A DNA stretch of 64,000 nucleotides. Origin: Bacillus sp. FJAT-26390 (GTDB lineage: Bacteria; Bacillota; Bacilli; Paenibacillales; Paenibacillaceae). The notes under the pieces were generated by a model. The model was given only the letters and a program-made list of their open reading frames with translations. It was not told the DNA's origin and did not search any database. Position 1 is the first letter of the stretch, and each line of letters begins with the position of its first letter. The stretch covers positions 917,639 through 981,638 of the forward strand of contig NZ_MAQX01000022.1 in NCBI RefSeq assembly GCF_001682865.1, written 5' to 3'. This document shows positions 1 through 8,856 of the stretch, piece by piece. A program made the translations under genes and the position numbers.

Positions 1-3000
1 GTGAATGCTAAGCCTAAAGTCATACCAAGCTTGCAGGAGTGGACGGGCGGAAGCGGCTCCTACGCGATAACAGACCGTTCACGCATTGTTTTACAGTCCG
101 CGGGCTGCAACTGCAATCTATCAGCGGCTGCGAAAGTGTTCCAAGACGATCTGAAAGAGGTGACTGGCAGAAATATTTCGATTGTCAGTGATCAGCCAGC
201 CTCAAGCGGTGACTTCGTTCTTGCGGCAAACAGCGCGAGAGATGAATCGGTTGGTGACGAAGGTTATACGTTTGAGGTTGGCGATTACGTGAAAATAAAA
301 GCGAACACGATGAAGGGCGTTTTTTACGGAACGAGAACAGCGCTGCAAATTTTGGAGCAGGACCCGTTGAAGACGAGCATCGTGAAAGGAATCGCGAAGG
401 ACTTTCCTAAATACCAGGAACGCGGCTTCATGCTGGACGTCGCACGTAAATTTTTTCCGATGAGCGATCTGAAGGAATATGCCAAAATGATGTCCTACTA
501 CAAGCTGAATGATTTCCAGCTTCATCTTAATGATAACGAGATCTTCTCCGATACCAGCAGGCTGAACTGGACTAAATACTCTGCGTTCCGTTTGGAAAGC
601 GCCAAATACCCGGAGCTGACCGCTAAGGACGGGCACTATACGAAGCAGGATTTCCGCGAGCTTCAGGATCTGGCAGGCGTTCGCGGTCTCAATATTACGC
701 CTGAATTCGAATCGCCTAGCCATGCGCTCGCCTTAACGAAGGTTAGACCGGATCTCGTGAAAAATAATTTGCCTGTCGACCATTTGGATATTACACGCCC
801 GGAAACGATCGATTTTGTCAAAGACGTCATGGATGAATATTTGGACGATCAATGGTTCGATAGCAAAGAAATTCATTTTGGCGCCGACGAGTTTGATCGG
901 AATGATAAAACGACCTTTGAGTTTTATAGGCAATACCTCAATCAAATGAACGCGTATTTGAAGAGCAAAGGGAAAGTGTCCCGCATGTGGGGCAGCTTGT
1001 CGTTATTCACCGGAACGACGCCAGTCGACAAGGACATCATTACCCACATTTGGAACAATGGCTGGCAAAATCCAGCCGATTCAGTCGCACAGGGCTTTAA
1101 GGTCATCAATACGCTGGACGGTTACCTGTACATGGTGCCAAAGGCGGGTTATTACCGCGATTACTTGGATACGAATTGGCTCTATAACAATTGGGAGCCA
1201 ACCTACTTCGGGAACAATCTCCGTTTGCAAGACGGGGAGCCTAACCTGCTCGGCGGCATGTTCGCGGTGTGGAACGATCTGCTTGGCAAGAAAGTAAGCG
1301 CGGCGGATGTCCATGACCGGGTGGCGCAGGCGATGCCGGTGATGGCGGAAAAAATGTGGAGAGGGCAATCTAGCGATTCTACTTATGCCGAGTTCAAGCA
1401 GCTTAGCGATCAGCTAGGCATTGGGCCTGGAAACGATCTGTTCCATGAGGTGGATTCGGCTGGTAAGACGGTCGTTCACTATTCCTTTGAAGAGGGGAAT
1501 GAATCGGCAGCGGATCAATCCGGCAATGCATACAATGGCACGCTCAAAGGCGCGGAGCGGACGAATGAAGGGAAGCTGGGCAAAGGGGTTAAGTTTAACG
1601 AGAAGACGGATCGGATCGAGACTGGCCTGACGGTTAAAGGTTTCCCTTGGACGGCGGCTGCTTGGGTAAAGCTTGCTGACAGCTCGTCATCGGATGAAGC
1701 GATTTTCACGGAATCGGAGTACGGCATGCTGAAGCTGAAGCAAAAAGGCAGCGCAAATGCGGGCTTCTCGCGCGAAGGCTATGATTTCGCCTTCAATGCC
1801 CCTATTCCAACGGGACGCTGGGTGCATGTCGCTTTCCGTGGCGATTTGAAGGGAACTTCCTTATTTATTGACGGTGAGCTTAAAAGTACCGTATCCGAAA
1901 CGACGCTGCTGCCTGCAGCCGCCATCGGCAGCAAGACGGGCTCCTTCCTAGGAGCTTTGGATGAATTCAAAATCTATGACCGCGTTCTAACGGGGAAAGA
2001 GATTGGCGAGGAAGCAGGCTCACCTCCATGGACCGTCAACGCTGCGGCTCATAAGACGGCAACGGCTTCTTCCGTAGAAGTAAGTTCCTTTCCAGCAAAC
2101 CTGGCATTCGATGAGGATGAATCAAAGACCTCGCGCTGGTCCTCGAAGTATACGGATAATGAATGGATTTATGTGGACTTGGGGCAAACCCTCGACATTG
2201 GCAAGGTCATTCTCAAATGGGAATCATCCTACGCCAAAGGCTACAAGCTACAAGTCTCGGATGACGCGCAGGCGTGGCGTGACGTTTATTCGACTGGGGC
2301 AGGCATCGGCGGAGTGGAGATCGTTCGATTCCCAGCGGAAAACGCACGATATGTGCGAATGCTGGGTACGAAGCGGATCGGCCAATACGGCTATTCCTTA
2401 TACGAATTTGAGGTTTATCCGGCGAATCCGAATGATCCTGTTCCGGTTCCGGTGCCTGTGCGCTATAAGCAAAATTTCGAAGAGAACGCGCTGGACGGCT
2501 GGAAACATGCGATCGGTGCCGGCGTCGGCAGCATGTCCCTTGTGGACGATCCGGGGAATGCAGGGCAGCATTCGCTAAAGCTCACTGCAAATAACGTCAG
2601 CAACGTGTTTGTGGATGAAAATGCTCCGGCGATTCAGAACGGCGAAATTGAATTCAAAGTGACTCCGCAGAGCGATGTCATTCGCGCGGGCATTATTTTC
2701 CGGTATGCGAATGAAGGCTCATGGGCTTCGGTTGGCTTTGACCAGCGCAGCTGGTACTGGGTGAACGCGCAGGACAGCTACGGGGCGATGACCTCCGAAC
2801 AAGGGGCCATGCTGCGAAAAGGCGAAACGGCAACCGTTAAGGTCAAGTTCGAGGGGAGCTTTATTACGCTGATCGTGAATGGCACGACCTATTATGAAGG
2901 CGTTCTGCCTAATCTCCCAGTTGAAGCGGGCAAGATGGGTGCTCGGGTATTCGGTTCAACGACAGCTGTTTTTGACGACTTCCAGTTTAAAAATAATGTT

Positions 3001-3873
3001 GCCGAAGTTGCGGTAACCGGCGTTAAAGTGGATAAACCGTCGATTCAATTGAAAAAAGGGGAAACGGCTGAGCTTGTTGCGACTGTGCTCCCGGGAAGCG
3101 CGACGAACAAAAAAGCGGTATGGGCGAGCAGCGATGAGGCTGTGGCTAAGGTTGAACTCGTGAATGGCAAAACAATCGTTACGGCGATTGGAGCGGGCAA
3201 TGCCGATATGACGGTCACGACCGAATCTGGCGGATTTACGGCTGTTAGCAAAGTGACGGTTGTACCAAATACGGAAGCTTTATCTACGTCAATCTCGGCT
3301 CCGAGCAAGGTAACGTACGGTGAGCCGTTCAAAGTCAGCGTAGGTCTCCGAAGTGTAACCGAGTCTGTCTATGCGCAGGACATTACGATTCGGTATGATG
3401 CCAATCTTATGGCATTTAAATCAGCTGAATCGCTGATCGAAGGCGTTGCTCTATTGGAGGTCAAGCAGGGAGCGGGTTCCGTGCGGCTGCTGATGGCGAG
3501 CCGAGGGGCAGAGCATGGCATAACGGGAGATTCGCTGATCGCGGAGCTGGCCTTTACGGCTAAGAAGCTGGATCAGCCTTTAATCGGGACGATTGCCGTG
3601 TCTGACGCATGGATGGGCACCGACAGCGGAGAAGAATTCAAAGCCGCTGCATCCTCTGCCGAGATTGGCTTCGAGAATCAGGAACCAGGACTGCCGGGAG
3701 ACATGAACGGAGATAACAAAGTCAGCATTGGCGACCTTGCTATCGTCGCGGCGAGCTATGGAAAAACATCGGCCGATTCGGATTGGGAGCAAGCGAAGCG
3801 GGCAGATGTGAACAAAGACGGCATCGTTGACATTCAAGATCTTGCGTTTGTCGCTCAAAAAATGTTGGAGTAG
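1..3873 (+). CDS. GH20 beta-N-acetylhexosaminidase-like enzyme with cohesin and dockerin (5' partial)
   Basis: Family GH20 enzyme, expected outside the cell to release beta-linked GlcNAc/GalNAc (or lacto-N-biose) from host-type glycans. The frame is open at base 1, there is no signal peptide, and the first residues run straight into the GH20 N-terminal domain, so the true start lies upstream and the GTG at base 1 is not credible. Domains by residue: GH20b-like about 5-130; GH20 barrel about 135-460 with HFGADEF, catalytic pair D296-E297; LamG-like 487-670; CBM32/F5-8C 680-808; a second concanavalin-like sandwich 820-998; Big_2 1003-1090; cohesin 1097-1226; type I dockerin 1233-1290 with two calcium loops (DMNGDNKVSIGD, DVNKDGIVDIQD). 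The next gene starts 26 bases later on the same strand, probably on the same transcript. Exact substrate within GH20 is not resolved. Confidence 0.9.
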   Translation: MNAKPKVIPSLQEWTGGSGSYAITDRSRIVLQSAGCNCNLSAAAKVFQDDLKEVTGRNISIVSDQPASSGDFVLAANSARDESVGDEGYTFEVGDYVKIKANTMKGVFYGTRTALQILEQDPLKTSIVKGIAKDFPKYQERGFMLDVARKFFPMSDLKEYAKMMSYYKLNDFQLHLNDNEIFSDTSRLNWTKYSAFRLESAKYPELTAKDGHYTKQDFRELQDLAGVRGLNITPEFESPSHALALTKVRPDLVKNNLPVDHLDITRPETIDFVKDVMDEYLDDQWFDSKEIHFGADEFDRNDKTTFEFYRQYLNQMNAYLKSKGKVSRMWGSLSLFTGTTPVDKDIITHIWNNGWQNPADSVAQGFKVINTLDGYLYMVPKAGYYRDYLDTNWLYNNWEPTYFGNNLRLQDGEPNLLGGMFAVWNDLLGKKVSAADVHDRVAQAMPVMAEKMWRGQSSDSTYAEFKQLSDQLGIGPGNDLFHEVDSAGKTVVHYSFEEGNESAADQSGNAYNGTLKGAERTNEGKLGKGVKFNEKTDRIETGLTVKGFPWTAAAWVKLADSSSSDEAIFTESEYGMLKLKQKGSANAGFSREGYDFAFNAPIPTGRWVHVAFRGDLKGTSLFIDGELKSTVSETTLLPAAAIGSKTGSFLGALDEFKIYDRVLTGKEIGEEAGSPPWTVNAAAHKTATASSVEVSSFPANLAFDEDESKTSRWSSKYTDNEWIYVDLGQTLDIGKVILKWESSYAKGYKLQVSDDAQAWRDVYSTGAGIGGVEIVRFPAENARYVRMLGTKRIGQYGYSLYEFEVYPANPNDPVPVPVPVRYKQNFEENALDGWKHAIGAGVGSMSLVDDPGNAGQHSLKLTANNVSNVFVDENAPAIQNGEIEFKVTPQSDVIRAGIIFRYANEGSWASVGFDQRSWYWVNAQDSYGAMTSEQGAMLRKGETATVKVKFEGSFITLIVNGTTYYEGVLPNLPVEAGKMGARVFGSTTAVFDDFQFKNNVAEVAVTGVKVDKPSIQLKKGETAELVATVLPGSATNKKAVWASSDEAVAKVELVNGKTIVTAIGAGNADMTVTTESGGFTAVSKVTVVPNTEALSTSISAPSKVTYGEPFKVSVGLRSVTESVYAQDITIRYDANLMAFKSAESLIEGVALLEVKQGAGSVRLLMASRGAEHGITGDSLIAELAFTAKKLDQPLIGTIAVSDAWMGTDSGEEFKAAASSAEIGFENQEPGLPGDMNGDNKVSIGDLAIVAASYGKTSADSDWEQAKRADVNKDGIVDIQDLAFVAQKMLE

Positions 3874-3899
3874 TTCATTAACCGAATGGGGGAGATTAT

Positions 3900-6800
3900 G
3901 TGGCCATTTTCAAATACCGCTGGGGTTTTGCGTTTGCTTTTATCGCCATGCTGGCGGCAACGCTCTTATTGTTAAATCCGCATGCCGTCAAGGCTGCCGC
4001 TGTAGGAAAGATTACGAGCTTTGAAAAAACGGATGACAAGACGTTCACGATCACCTCTGGCAGCGACAAGGTCAAAGTTATTTTCCTTAAAGAGGATATG
4101 GTGCGCCTATGGCTCGGAGTCGGAGGCCAGTTCACCGAGTTGAAAGGGAAAACGTCAGCTAAACCCGCTGAGCCAATCGTCATCAAGGAGGACTTTGGAC
4201 CAGTCGCGGTGACATGGTCCGATGAGGGCGCTTATTACAAAATGGAGTCGGGCAAATTCGTATTGCGCGCTTATAAGAATCCTTTAAAGTTCGCTATGTA
4301 CAAAAAGGATAACGCGACGCTCGTATGGGAGGAAGCGAGCGGATTAACCTACAATGACTCGTCTACAACGCAAAAGCTCGTTCGCGGCGATGATGAATAT
4401 TTTTATGGCGGCGGGATGCAAAACGGTTTTTTCTCGCACCGCGGCCAAAAAATTGACATCGCGAACAAATACGGCAACTGGGGAAGCGGCACCGTGTCGA
4501 ACCCATCCCCATTTTACCTCAGTACAGCCGGGTATGGCGTGCTGCGCAATACATTCCAAACCGGAACGTACGATTTCGATAATGTCCTTTCATTGACGCA
4601 TAACGAGAGCCGCTTTGATGCTTATTATTTCTACGGCGATACGATGAAGGATATTTTGAACGGCTATACCGATCTGACGGGCAAGCCGAGCTTGATCCCA
4701 AGATGGGGGATGGGCTTTGGCGATGCGAATTGTTACAACCGAGCGCCTGGAACGACGATTGACGTCGTAGACAAGGTTGCCAAAGCGTATCGGGACCATG
4801 ACATGCCTGGCGCATGGATTTTGCCAAATGACGGTTATGGCTGCGGCTATACGAATCTAGGCGACACGGTGGATGAGCTGCAAAAGCTAGGTTTTTATAC
4901 GGGCTTATGGACGCAAAACGGCGTTGATCAAATCGCGCATGAGGTTGGCGTGGACGGAACGAGGCTAGCCAAGCTTGACGTGGCTTGGGTCGGTCCTGGC
5001 TATGACTTTGCCTTAAACGGAAGCAAACAGGCGTATCAAGGCATTGAAAACAACTCAGACGCTAGGGGCTATGTCTGGTCCGTCGGCGGCTGGGCGGGGA
5101 CGCAGCGGTATTCCACCGTATGGTCAGGCGATCAATCTGGTGATTGGGAGTATATTCGGTTCCACATTCCAACGCTGATTGGCGCGGGGCTCTCCGGCAT
5201 CCCTTATGCCACGGGCGATGTGGACGGCATCTTTGGCGGAAGCGCCAAGACGTACGTGCGGGATTTGCAGTGGAAGACGTTCACGCCGATTCTAATGAGC
5301 ATGTCCGGCTGGGCCTCTAAAGACAAACAGCCATGGGTTTGGGGCGAGCCTTACACGAGCTACAATCGGGACGCTTTGAAATTAAGAGAGCGTCTGACCC
5401 CTTATTTCTACACCTATTTAAATGAAGCATATGAATCAGGCGCACCGCTTGTCAGAGGCATGATTTATGAATATCCGAACGATCCGAATGCAAAAGGGCT
5501 GCTCACGCAGTACCAATTCATGTCTGGCGATTCGTTTCTGGTAGCTCCCGTATATTCGGACACTTCGAGCAGAAACGGCATCTATTTGCCAAGAGGCAAA
5601 TGGGTGGATTACTGGACTGGCGAAGCGCATTACGGCTCCAAAATGCTGGACGAATACAAGGCGCCGCTTAACCGTCTGCCGCTTCTGGTCAAAGCCGGCG
5701 CGATTATACCGATGTACCCGGAATCGCTCTATGACGGGCAAGTTCCGGCAAATCCGATCACGTATGATGTGTATCCTTACGGAACGTCAAGCTTTGAGCT
5801 GTATGAGGATGACGGCGTGACCAAGGAGCATCGCAGCGGCAAGTTTGTCAAAACGGTCATTACCTCAATCGCGCCGGAACAAGGAACAGGTGATTTAGTC
5901 ATTCAAGTCGGAGCTAGCGTGGGCGATTATAACGGCAAGTTAGCCTCGCGCACGAATCAATTTATGATTCATATGCCGAATAAGCCGACTGCCGTTACCG
6001 TTGATGCATCTGGCTCCGCGGAGCTTGCAACAAAGGCAGCATGGGATGCTTCAACAAGCGGCTGGTATTACGATGCGCAGGATAAAGGAGGCATCTTATA
6101 TGTGAAAACATTGGATATGCCTACGAATGCCGCATTTGAATTGAAGGTGTCAGGCTTCGCAGCCGATACGACGCCGCTGCTGGATACGGTCGTTATTGAA
6201 CTGCCAACGACGGATACCGATCCAAGCAAAATTCCGCAGGACGATATGATTGCAACCGCAACTAGCGCGGATGCAGCTGCCCCTGCATCAAACGTGATTG
6301 ACGGCAATTTCGAATCGATTTGGAGCACCGCGCTAAACGGTAGCGCTGCATTGCCGCAGTCGATTACGCTCCATTTAGGATTCAAGCAGTATGTGAATAA
6401 AATTAAATATTTGCCAAGGCAGTACGGAGGCACAGACGGAATGATTACAGATTACAACGTGTACGTTAGCTTGGACGGCACAAATTATACGAAGGTAAGC
6501 AGCGGGCAATGGAACGCCGATAAGCTGGAGAAGGTGGATACGTTTGATACTGCTGAGGCGCTCTTTGTTAAATTGGAGGCGACTGCTGGCGTAGGCAACC
6601 TCGCTTCTGCGGCGGAAATAAACGTGTACCGGGATCTGTTGATGCCGGCGCCGACTGCTATCGAGAAAAAGCTGATGAAGGCTACAGCTGTGAGCTTCCA
6701 ATCCGGCAGCGAAGCATCCAAAGCGATCGACGGAGATTCCAATTCCGTATGGCATACAAAGTGGGACGGATCCGACAAATTGCCGCAATCGATCATCCTT

Positions 6801-8786
6801 GATCTTGGCAAGGCGTATGAGATCAGCCAGTTCCGCTATGCTCCGCGCAAGGATGCCGGAAACGGAACGATTACCTCTTACAACCTATACGTCAGCACAG
6901 ACGGACAAACGTATAACAATATTTCTAGCGGCACGTGGATTCGAAATAATGTGAAAAAATATATTTCCTTTGATCCCGTATCGGCTCGTTATGTGAAGCT
7001 GGAAGCGGTCGCTGCGCTTGGCGGCTTCGCGTCTGCTTCGGAGCTGGACGTATATGAAGCGCCGAAAGGGGCGCCGGAGCTTCAGCTTATCTCCGAAGGC
7101 AAGGCTGCAACAGCCGATAGCGAGGATCCATTGTTCCCGGCAGCTGGAGGAAATGATGGAAACCCGGCTACAAGATGGTCAGCAAACGATGCGTCTGCAA
7201 ACCATACATGGACCGTTGATTTGGGAGGCATGTACTCGATTCAATCCTCGGAGGTTTCCTTCGAGCATAGCGACAAGCTTTATAAATACAAGATTGAAGT
7301 GAGAGAGGCCGGCAGCACGAATTGGATTACGGTCGTAGACCGTTCTAGCAATGCTACCATTGGCGCGGTGCTGAAGGATAACTTTGGCAGCCAAGGCAGA
7401 TACGCAAAAATTACGGTAACCGGACTGCCGGATGCGGTTGCGAAAGCGAGCTTCTCGGAGTTTAAATTATTCGGCATTCCGTTAGGCGGGGGACAGAAGC
7501 CTACTGGCGTTTCACTCGATAAGGCATCTCTTGCGCTGAATGTTTTGGATGAGCCGGTTACTTTGATCGCAAGCGTAGAGCCTGATGGCGCTGCGAACAA
7601 ATCGGTAACATGGGCAAGCAGCAACCCGGGCATAGCAGAGGTTGACAGCAAAGGCAAAGTGACGCCGAAGGGACAGGGCAAGGCGACGATTACGGTTACG
7701 ACTGTAGAGGGAGGCTTTACGGCTGTAAGCGAAGTGACGGTAATTGGCCAGACGGAGCTCGTGGAGATTCCGGCAAGCCAAATGAGCGCTACGGCAACAA
7801 GCTCGCAAACCGGCACAAACGATCCGAAGTTTGCGCTTGACGGAGATCCGGATACGCACTGGCATACGAAATGGTTCAACGTTGATCCGCTGCCGCAATC
7901 GATTACCGTAAATTTAGGCGGCACGTTCAAGGTCAGCAAGCTTGGTTATTTGCCAAGGCCGGATGCGGCTAACGGAACGATTACCGGCTATAACGTGTAC
8001 ACAAGCATGGATGGCGAAACGTTTACGAAGGCAACGAGCGGCGCATGGCTCAGAAATAATGCGCTGAAGGAAGCGAATTTCAAGCCGGTCGACGCTGCTT
8101 ACGTGAAGCTGGAAGCCGTTCAAGGAGTAGGCGAATTTGCTTCGGCAGCCGAGCTTTCGGTATTCCAAGTGAAGAAAACCGCCACGGAGCCGCAGTCCCA
8201 ATTGTCAGGCAAGAGCAGCGTTCAGAGCGGCGAGTCATTTGCTATTCAATTCGGAATCAAAGCTGTGACGAGCAAGGCATATGCACAGGATATTTTCATC
8301 GACTTCGATGCCTCGGTCATGACGTTCCAATCGGCTAAGTCGTTAATCGAAGGCGTGAAGCTTATTGAAACGAAGACGGTATCGCCGGGCAAGCTGCGGA
8401 TTATTCTGGCAAGCGCAGGTGCAGACCAAGCGCTGACTGGAGATGCGCAGGTGCTGGAGCTTAGCTTCAAGGCAAGCGATGTTGTGAAAGCCGTATCAGG
8501 CACGGTCGCGGTAACGGATGCGACACTCGCCGACGAGAACGGGACGGAGTCGAAGCTGAAGGCTTCTTCCATTAGCGTGGAAGTGGCTCCGGTCGTCATC
8601 GGAATTCCGGGTGACACGAACAATGACGGGAAAGTCAGCATTGGGGATCTTGCTCTGGCAGCATCCCATTATGGCAAAGATACGACAAGCCCGGATTGGG
8701 AGAAAATCAAAGGCGCTGATCTGAACGGCGACGGTAAGATCGGCATCGAGGATCTGGCAGCGATTGCTAAGAAAATACTAGAGTAA
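3900..8786 (+). CDS. GH31 glycosidase (alpha-N-acetylgalactosaminidase-like) with four CBM32, cohesin and dockerin
   Basis: Secreted GH31 enzyme of 1628 residues. GTG start chosen with GGGGGAG at 3888-3894. Signal peptide about 1-33 (cleavage near AVKA/AA). The catalytic domain covers about 40-770. Instead of the WxDMNE of GH31 alpha-glucosidases, the nucleophile region reads KLDVAWVG (D360), and the acid/base region reads WSGDQSGDW (D411). From memory, this resembles GH31 alpha-N-acetylgalactosaminidases such as the enterococcal enzyme; that is a family inference. Then CBM32 modules at about 780-905, 918-1050, 1060-1190 and 1290-1424, a Big_2 domain at 1200-1283 between the third and fourth, cohesin 1433-1565 and dockerin 1571-1628. 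The second and fourth CBM32 are close copies of each other (HTKW, LPQSI, NGTIT shared). A strong terminator follows. Likely role: removing alpha-GalNAc from mucin-type O-glycans. Confidence 0.88.
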   Translation: MAIFKYRWGFAFAFIAMLAATLLLLNPHAVKAAAVGKITSFEKTDDKTFTITSGSDKVKVIFLKEDMVRLWLGVGGQFTELKGKTSAKPAEPIVIKEDFGPVAVTWSDEGAYYKMESGKFVLRAYKNPLKFAMYKKDNATLVWEEASGLTYNDSSTTQKLVRGDDEYFYGGGMQNGFFSHRGQKIDIANKYGNWGSGTVSNPSPFYLSTAGYGVLRNTFQTGTYDFDNVLSLTHNESRFDAYYFYGDTMKDILNGYTDLTGKPSLIPRWGMGFGDANCYNRAPGTTIDVVDKVAKAYRDHDMPGAWILPNDGYGCGYTNLGDTVDELQKLGFYTGLWTQNGVDQIAHEVGVDGTRLAKLDVAWVGPGYDFALNGSKQAYQGIENNSDARGYVWSVGGWAGTQRYSTVWSGDQSGDWEYIRFHIPTLIGAGLSGIPYATGDVDGIFGGSAKTYVRDLQWKTFTPILMSMSGWASKDKQPWVWGEPYTSYNRDALKLRERLTPYFYTYLNEAYESGAPLVRGMIYEYPNDPNAKGLLTQYQFMSGDSFLVAPVYSDTSSRNGIYLPRGKWVDYWTGEAHYGSKMLDEYKAPLNRLPLLVKAGAIIPMYPESLYDGQVPANPITYDVYPYGTSSFELYEDDGVTKEHRSGKFVKTVITSIAPEQGTGDLVIQVGASVGDYNGKLASRTNQFMIHMPNKPTAVTVDASGSAELATKAAWDASTSGWYYDAQDKGGILYVKTLDMPTNAAFELKVSGFAADTTPLLDTVVIELPTTDTDPSKIPQDDMIATATSADAAAPASNVIDGNFESIWSTALNGSAALPQSITLHLGFKQYVNKIKYLPRQYGGTDGMITDYNVYVSLDGTNYTKVSSGQWNADKLEKVDTFDTAEALFVKLEATAGVGNLASAAEINVYRDLLMPAPTAIEKKLMKATAVSFQSGSEASKAIDGDSNSVWHTKWDGSDKLPQSIILDLGKAYEISQFRYAPRKDAGNGTITSYNLYVSTDGQTYNNISSGTWIRNNVKKYISFDPVSARYVKLEAVAALGGFASASELDVYEAPKGAPELQLISEGKAATADSEDPLFPAAGGNDGNPATRWSANDASANHTWTVDLGGMYSIQSSEVSFEHSDKLYKYKIEVREAGSTNWITVVDRSSNATIGAVLKDNFGSQGRYAKITVTGLPDAVAKASFSEFKLFGIPLGGGQKPTGVSLDKASLALNVLDEPVTLIASVEPDGAANKSVTWASSNPGIAEVDSKGKVTPKGQGKATITVTTVEGGFTAVSEVTVIGQTELVEIPASQMSATATSSQTGTNDPKFALDGDPDTHWHTKWFNVDPLPQSITVNLGGTFKVSKLGYLPRPDAANGTITGYNVYTSMDGETFTKATSGAWLRNNALKEANFKPVDAAYVKLEAVQGVGEFASAAELSVFQVKKTATEPQSQLSGKSSVQSGESFAIQFGIKAVTSKAYAQDIFIDFDASVMTFQSAKSLIEGVKLIETKTVSPGKLRIILASAGADQALTGDAQVLELSFKASDVVKAVSGTVAVTDATLADENGTESKLKASSISVEVAPVVIGIPGDTNNDGKVSIGDLALAASHYGKDTTSPDWEKIKGADLNGDGKIGIEDLAAIAKKILE

Positions 8787-8797
8787 GCCATGAATGG

Positions 8798-8835
8798 AGG
8801 GGCTTATCCGCAGGATGATAAGCCCCTATTTGTTA
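8798..8835 (+). terminator. Rho-independent terminator after the GH31 gene
   Basis: A perfect 11-bp stem (arms 8798-8808 and 8817-8827, GGGGCTTATC paired with GATAAGCCCC plus one A-T pair), 8-base loop, then a T-rich tail. It ends the GH20-GH31 unit and lies upstream of the real GH95 start. Confidence 0.85.
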
Positions 8836-8856
8836 CAAGAGAGGAGACTCCTGACA

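Noticed and set aside
1..3. GTG at base 1 as the start of the GH20 gene
   Set aside because: No signal peptide follows although all sister enzymes are secreted, and the window edge cuts the gene; upstream sequence is needed.
2111..2578. 155-residue frame inside the GH20 gene
   Set aside because: Shadow of the real frame, rich in Arg/Ser/Met, with no domain pattern.
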